Below are positions 6,233-9,219 of a DNA stretch of 9,219 nt, piece after piece. The stretch comes from Chloroflexota bacterium (lineage in GTDB: Bacteria > Chloroflexota > Anaerolineae > Anaerolineales > Villigracilaceae), in contig JAJYOH010000208.1 in assembly GCA_021796315.1 (NCBI GenBank), positions 1-9,219 of the forward strand. Reading direction: 5' to 3'. The position numbers and the translations under genes were made by a program. Each line of letters starts with the position of its first letter. Positions within the stretch are counted from its first letter, which is position 1. The notes beneath the pieces are model-generated. The model made no database searches and had not been told where the DNA came from. It saw only the letters and a list, made by a program, of their open reading frames with translations.

Positions 6233-7411
6233 AATACTCCGCGCCAATTGACAGATGCGAGCGGAGAAGTCACCTACTCGGCACGCTACACGCCGTGGGG
6301 CGACTTGATGCAATCTAGCGGGACAGGCAACTTCACTATCGGCTACTTGGGCGGGCTGATGGATAATGCCACTAACCTGATTTACGTTGGCAACGGGCAG
6401 TATTATGATCCAAGCACCGGAAGATTCCTATCACGCGATGTAAATCCAAACAGCACCAATCCGTATGTGCCGTGGGGAGGCAATCCAACCGGTGCACTCT
6501 TCACGCCGCTGGCATTGCTGTTCCTTGTTTACAGCTGCAGGAAGAAACGCGGTACACTGGATACAATTGTAGTTCTGATAGTATTAAGCACAGCTCTTGG
6601 ATTGGGATTATCGGCGTGCCAAACCACACTGCAAACGCCATTTGGAACTGTTGCAGTTACTGCCACGCCCAACCCAAATGGCACGGTAGCAGTAGCTGTC
6701 ACCGTTACACCTTCTCCTACATCAACCCCTTCTGGTACTCCAACAAACACTCCTACTGCGACTTGCACAGCGACCGTCGTGCCAATAACGGATGACGATT
6801 ATAAAACACAGATTTCCACGAGATTCGGTATAACCCTTTCGGATGACACAGGAAAATGGCACACAACGGAGATTCACATCGCGTTTGGTGCGCTTTCAAA
6901 CATTGATGCCGCACTGAATGGCATGCTAAAAACATTGCTTAATGGACCAAAGACTTTCTACATAAAATGGAATCAGAATAACTATGGTGGGACTACTTAT
7001 CCTCAGCGGATCAATTTCCGGTACAACGGACGATTCCCATATTTGCTAATTTACCATGAAATGGGACATTTGCTCAACTATAGCCTCGGAGGAAGATTCG
7101 TTAACGCTCTGAACCATGGAGAAGTTACTGCGGATGGCGAAGTAGTTATGGGAAGAGACAAACCTCAATCTGATTACCACAGAAATAACTGGGCAGGATA
7201 CAAGGACCACTATCTCACTGACCCGAATGGGTTTACCCTAAGAGCGTTGATGCACCCTGCAGGCGCAGGTGATTTCGATGGCACAGGAAACACTCCAGAT
7301 GAGGATTGGGGAGACATGTTCGCAAATTTTGTTGCAGGGAATATCGATTTAACAACTGCAGCAGGGAAAGCGAGATATGATTGGACAATCAAATACCTCT
7401 TCCAAAAATAG
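6233..7411 (+). CDS. Displaced Rhs cassette 3: core end, membrane module and second HExxH metallopeptidase tip
   Basis: The frame opens after a TAG at 6227-6229, and core homology starts at once (NTPRQLTDASG). The first usable start in frame is TTG 6248 (387 residues), with no convincing ribosome binding site; ATG 6308 is another candidate. Residues numbered from 6248: core end to about 70, membrane/lipobox module 71-124 (ends LSAC), Thr/Pro linker with TCTAT to about 178, tip about 180-387. The tip has HEMGH at 270-274 and EDWGDMF at 352-358, aligning with HELGH and ETFADMF in copy 1. It also shares FG[VI]xL and TG[IK]W near its start, so the two tips are distant relatives. No frame damage is seen, but without a proper start this looks like an orphan cassette awaiting recombination onto a full core. 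Lipoprotein B follows after 50 nt. Wall or surface proteins as substrates are inferred. Confidence 0.78.
   Translation, partial: NTPRQLTDASGEVTYSARYTPWGDLMQSSGTGNFTIGYLGGLMDNATNLIYVGNGQYYDPSTGRFLSRDVNPNSTNPYVPWGGNPTGALFTPLALLFLVYSCRKKRGTLDTIVVLIVLSTALGLGLSACQTTLQTPFGTVAVTATPNPNGTVAVAVTVTPSPTSTPSGTPTNTPTATCTATVVPITDDDYKTQISTRFGITLSDDTGKWHTTEIHIAFGALSNIDAALNGMLKTLLNGPKTFYIKWNQNNYGGTTYPQRINFRYNGRFPYLLIYHEMGHLLNYSLGGRFVNALNHGEVTADGEVVMGRDKPQSDYHRNNWAGYKDHYLTDPNGFTLRALMHPAGAGDFDGTGNTPDEDWGDMFANFVAGNIDLTTAAGKARYDWTIKYLFQK
6458..6619 (+). other. Copy 3 of 54-codon membrane/lipobox module
   Basis: Same length and order as copies 1 and 2. The basic stretch is SCRKKRG, with a cysteine where the others have Thr. 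The helix is slightly diverged (TIVVLIVLSTALGLG) and ends LSAC. Confidence 0.75.
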
Positions 7412-7452
7412 AGAGACCAATTGCAATCTAGGCATTTGATATCCATGCACGC

Positions 7453-7457
7453 GAGGT
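7453..7457 (+). promoter_or_regulatory. Ribosome binding site for lipoprotein B
   Basis: GAGGT lies 4 nt before the ATG at 7462. It lets lipoprotein B be translated independently of the orphan cassette. Confidence 0.55.
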
Positions 7458-7461
7458 AATT

Positions 7462-8298
7462 ATGCGCATAAAGAAGTGTAGCTTGCTACTAATTTTGTTT
7501 ACCATCCTCAATGGGTGTAGAGGTTTGGGCACAAACTATTCTGTCAGTACCCCACTCTCAAATGTGACCCAAATACCGAATGTCTCGCTTACCGAGAATT
7601 CGACCATAACGCCTACGCTATCCCCTTCCGATATCCAGAAAGAATTAGAGGCCTTTCTGCAAACGAATGGAAATTGCCTTTTTCCTTGTTTCTGGGGAAT
7701 TCGCCCAGAGTTGACAAGCTACACTCAAGTGGAAAGCCTTTTCAACAGTCTAGGCAAGCAGGGTTTTGTAAGCAATCAGGGAGTTCATACTCTTGTGTCT
7801 ACTACCCTTGCTTTCAAAGGAGGCGGTAGGGTCTATTTCAAGACAGATATACAAAATAATGTGGTTCAGAACATCGAAGTCACACTGGACGGACTATGGA
7901 ATCGCGAAATCAGGCCCCAAGACTGGTCGGCCTATCATCTCAGTGAGATACTACGAAAATATGGCCATCCCACTTCGATTGAACTCTACTTGGATCTTCC
8001 AAATAACCTAATTCTATATGGTATTAAATTGACATACAATGATCTTGATACCATCGTGTTATACACGGCGAGCAAATCTCAAGATAAGATCCCGTCGTCC
8101 CACGTGAGTATATGCCCAAATGGAGAAATAGAATCTGTAAAGATAAATCTAGGTAAGAGCCCAATAAATCCAGAACCGAGCGGTGTTCCATTATCGAATG
8201 CAACAGGACTGACCATAGATGATTTTTATGGGCTATTTGCGGGAGACACGACAAGTTGTCTTGATATTAGTCTACAAGCAATGGGATGGCAGCAATAA
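7462..8298 (+). CDS. Lipoprotein B, putative immunity partner of the cassette 3 HExxH tip
   Basis: The product is 278 residues. MRIKK, a hydrophobic core and lipobox LNGC (Cys19) form a lipoprotein signal peptide, followed by a Ser/Thr/Pro tether. The globular part contains NCLFPCFWGIRPELTS, RKYGHPTSI and a C-terminal LTIDDFYGLFAGDTTSC. These line up with SCLLPCWGGIIPGVTS, SSYGRPSKV and FTEDSFYQTFRASTNTC in lipoprotein A, so A and B are diverged members of one family, each behind an HExxH tip. It should act on the outer face of the membrane. The stop codon lies inside the 9-bp target duplication of the element behind it, so that insertion left the gene intact. Immunity is inferred; no characterised family is recognised. 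Confidence 0.8.
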   Translation: MRIKKCSLLLILFTILNGCRGLGTNYSVSTPLSNVTQIPNVSLTENSTITPTLSPSDIQKELEAFLQTNGNCLFPCFWGIRPELTSYTQVESLFNSLGKQGFVSNQGVHTLVSTTLAFKGGGRVYFKTDIQNNVVQNIEVTLDGLWNREIRPQDWSAYHLSEILRKYGHPTSIELYLDLPNNLILYGIKLTYNDLDTIVLYTASKSQDKIPSSHVSICPNGEIESVKINLGKSPINPEPSGVPLSNATGLTIDDFYGLFAGDTTSCLDISLQAMGWQQ

Positions 8299-8340
8299 GC
8301 ATGGCGTTACCAAAGTCGGGAAATTCTTAACGCGAATGTC

Positions 8341-8399
8341 GCGAACGAGCGAATTTCACGAATTCTTCAGGACTCTATTCGCGTTATTCGCCTGTTCGT
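8341..8399. repeat. Imperfect hairpin rich in CGAAT motifs inside the MITE-like element
   Basis: The arms 8341-8363 and 8377-8399 match at 17 of 23 positions (19 allowing G-U pairs), with a 13-nt loop. CGAAT and its complement recur on both arms and just upstream at 8332-8336. No T-run follows, so a simple intrinsic terminator is unlikely. Confidence 0.55.
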
Positions 8400-8401
8400 G
8401 A

Positions 8402-8417
8402 TGGCGCCATGGCGCCA
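8402..8417. repeat. Perfect 16-bp palindrome
   Basis: tggcgccatggcgcca reads the same on both strands and contains two GGCGCC sites. It lies 2 nt after the CGAAT hairpin inside the MITE-like element. It could be a structural part of the element or a protein-binding site; nothing in the sequence decides. Confidence 0.7.
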
Positions 8418-8482
8418 CGTCCCAAATCTGTCATCCTGTCAAGCGACTTTGGTAAAACCATAAGCAATAAGTTAGCAAGATA

Positions 8483-9219
8483 ATGCCGTCAAGTAGGCAG
8501 ATCGTTTGTGGCCGCGATTACACCTACGATGCGGACGGCAACCTGCTTTCCAACGGCGTGAACACGTATGCCTATGATTCAGCCGATCGCCTGATCACGG
8601 TCAACGGTCCGTCGTCCACGGTCAGCATGTCTTATGATGGTTTGGGTCATCGCCTGTCCATGAGCGCGGCAGGTGTGACCACGCAGTATGTGTTGGATGG
8701 CAACAACCCGCTTATGGCAACCGCCGCGGGCAAGACCACCTTCTATCTGTATGGTGTGGGGCCAATAGGTGAGCTGACCGATTCGTGGGCGTATGATCTT
8801 TCGGATGGTACGAACACGCCGCGCCAACTTGTAGATGCGCAAGGCAACATCACCTACTCGGCACGCTACACGCCGTGGGGCGACCTGATGCAATCCAGCG
8901 GGACAGGCAACATCACCATCGGTTACCTGGGCGGGTTGATGGATACATCCACTGGATTGATCTATGTTGGCAACGGGCAGTATTATGACCCGACGACTGG
9001 ACGATTCCTATCGCGCGGTGTAAATTCAAACAGCACCAATCCCTATGTGCCGTGGGGAGGCAACCCAACTGGCGCGCTCTTTACACCGTTAGCCCTGCTC
9101 TCTCTGGTTTACACTCGTAGGAAGAAACGCGGTACACTGGATACAGTTGTCGTTCTGGTGGTGTTGGGCGTAGGTTTAGGTATGAGTTTGTCGGCATGTG
9201 CAGGAGCAACACCACCTCC
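8483..9219 (+). CDS. Rhs cassette 4: YD core end and membrane module, 3' partial
   Basis: The frame opens after a TAA at 8468-8470, and ATG 8483 is the first start, with only a weak purine stretch before it. Eleven unrelated codons precede the point where homology to copy 1 begins abruptly (about 8517, DYTYDADGN). From there YD-type sequence, YGVGPIGELTDSWAYD, ARYTPWGD and GQYYDPTTGRF run without damage into the membrane/lipobox module (9038-9199, ending LSAC) and the first residues of a linker. The tip lies beyond the right edge. This cassette keeps more core than copies 2 and 3: about 117 codons more than copy 3. It is mosaic, with 8649-8853 identical to copy 1 and 8850-8884 identical to copy 3. 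It could be an orphan cassette or the start of an expressed short Rhs gene. Confidence 0.75.
   Translation, partial: MPSSRQIVCGRDYTYDADGNLLSNGVNTYAYDSADRLITVNGPSSTVSMSYDGLGHRLSMSAAGVTTQYVLDGNNPLMATAAGKTTFYLYGVGPIGELTDSWAYDLSDGTNTPRQLVDAQGNITYSARYTPWGDLMQSSGTGNITIGYLGGLMDTSTGLIYVGNGQYYDPTTGRFLSRGVNSNSTNPYVPWGGNPTGALFTPLALLSLVYTRRKKRGTLDTVVVLVVLGVGLGMSLSACAGATPP
9038..9199 (+). other. Copy 4 of 54-codon membrane/lipobox module
   Basis: Identical in length and order to the other three, with TRRKKRG, a Val-rich helix and SLSAC. The linker after it starts AGATPP and is cut by the window edge. Confidence 0.75.

Larger units (their letters stand above)
8300..8462 (+). mobile_element. 163-bp MITE-like non-autonomous element
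   Basis: The ends are 19-nt inverted repeats matching at 16 positions, including a perfect 12-bp core: ttaccaaagtcg at 8307-8318 and its complement at 8444-8455. Both ends abut the same 9-bp direct repeat, agcaataag (8291-8299 and 8463-8471), which is a good target-site duplication. There is no transposase gene inside. The interior holds an imperfect 23-nt hairpin and a perfect 16-bp palindrome. This fits a miniature inverted-repeat element moved in trans by a DDE transposase. I cannot assign the parent insertion sequence. Confidence 0.75.

Noticed and set aside
8341..8417. Hairpin plus palindrome as a transcription terminator for the lipoprotein B gene.
   Set aside because: No T-run follows either structure, and both lie inside a mobile element with inverted ends and a target duplication, which explains them better.
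12..8499. The 10-mer caagtaggca occurs at 12-21 and again at 8490-8499, both shortly before Rhs core sequence.
   Set aside because: The first copy is explained by the 26-bp inverted match to 2579-2604, and flanks around the two copies do not align, so a shared site is not supported.

Overview
The window looks like part of a chromosomal Rhs/YD-repeat polymorphic-toxin locus from a bacterium of the Chloroflexota, most probably Anaerolineae. That placement is an inference. It rests on the short YD core followed by Thr/Pro-rich linkers, the HExxH tip domains, and the lipoproteins carrying a C-x(2)-PCWxG-type motif, a combination I associate with that group. No rRNA or other phylogenetic marker is present. 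All credible genes are on the + strand.

Layout. (1) Positions 2-2797: an Rhs-like protein, open at the left edge. It has four tandem Ig-like/carboxypeptidase-regulatory-like repeats, a short YD-repeat core, a 54-codon membrane/lipobox module, a Thr/Pro linker and an HExxH metallopeptidase tip. It is followed by lipoprotein A (2818-3819). (2) Positions about 3841-5043: a displaced cassette with only the last part of the core, broken by a frameshift and a stop. The same 54-codon module and a linker follow, then a tip ending in a 3D-like (double-psi beta-barrel) motif. A lipoprotein beta-propeller follows (5064-6194). (3) Positions about 6233-7411: another displaced core end with the same module and a second HExxH tip, followed by lipoprotein B (7462-8298), which is related to lipoprotein A. 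(4) A 163-bp MITE-like element with a 9-bp target duplication (8300-8462) sits directly behind lipoprotein B. (5) Position 8483 to the right edge: a fourth core end plus module whose tip lies outside the window.

How it may work. The arrangement matches the main-tip plus orphan-cassette organisation known for Rhs/CDI loci: shared core DNA lets a downstream tip and its partner gene be recombined onto the expressed core. Two things differ from the textbook case. Each tip is preceded by an invariant-length membrane/lipobox-like module, and each putative partner is an exported lipoprotein. The tips look like peptidase and wall-active domains. Together these suggest toxins acting outside the cytoplasm and immunity on the outer face of the membrane. 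Toxin and immunity roles are inferred from layout and domains only. The DNA records recent exchange: a 205-bp identical tract is shared by copies 1 and 4, and copy 4 then switches to near-identity with copy 3.
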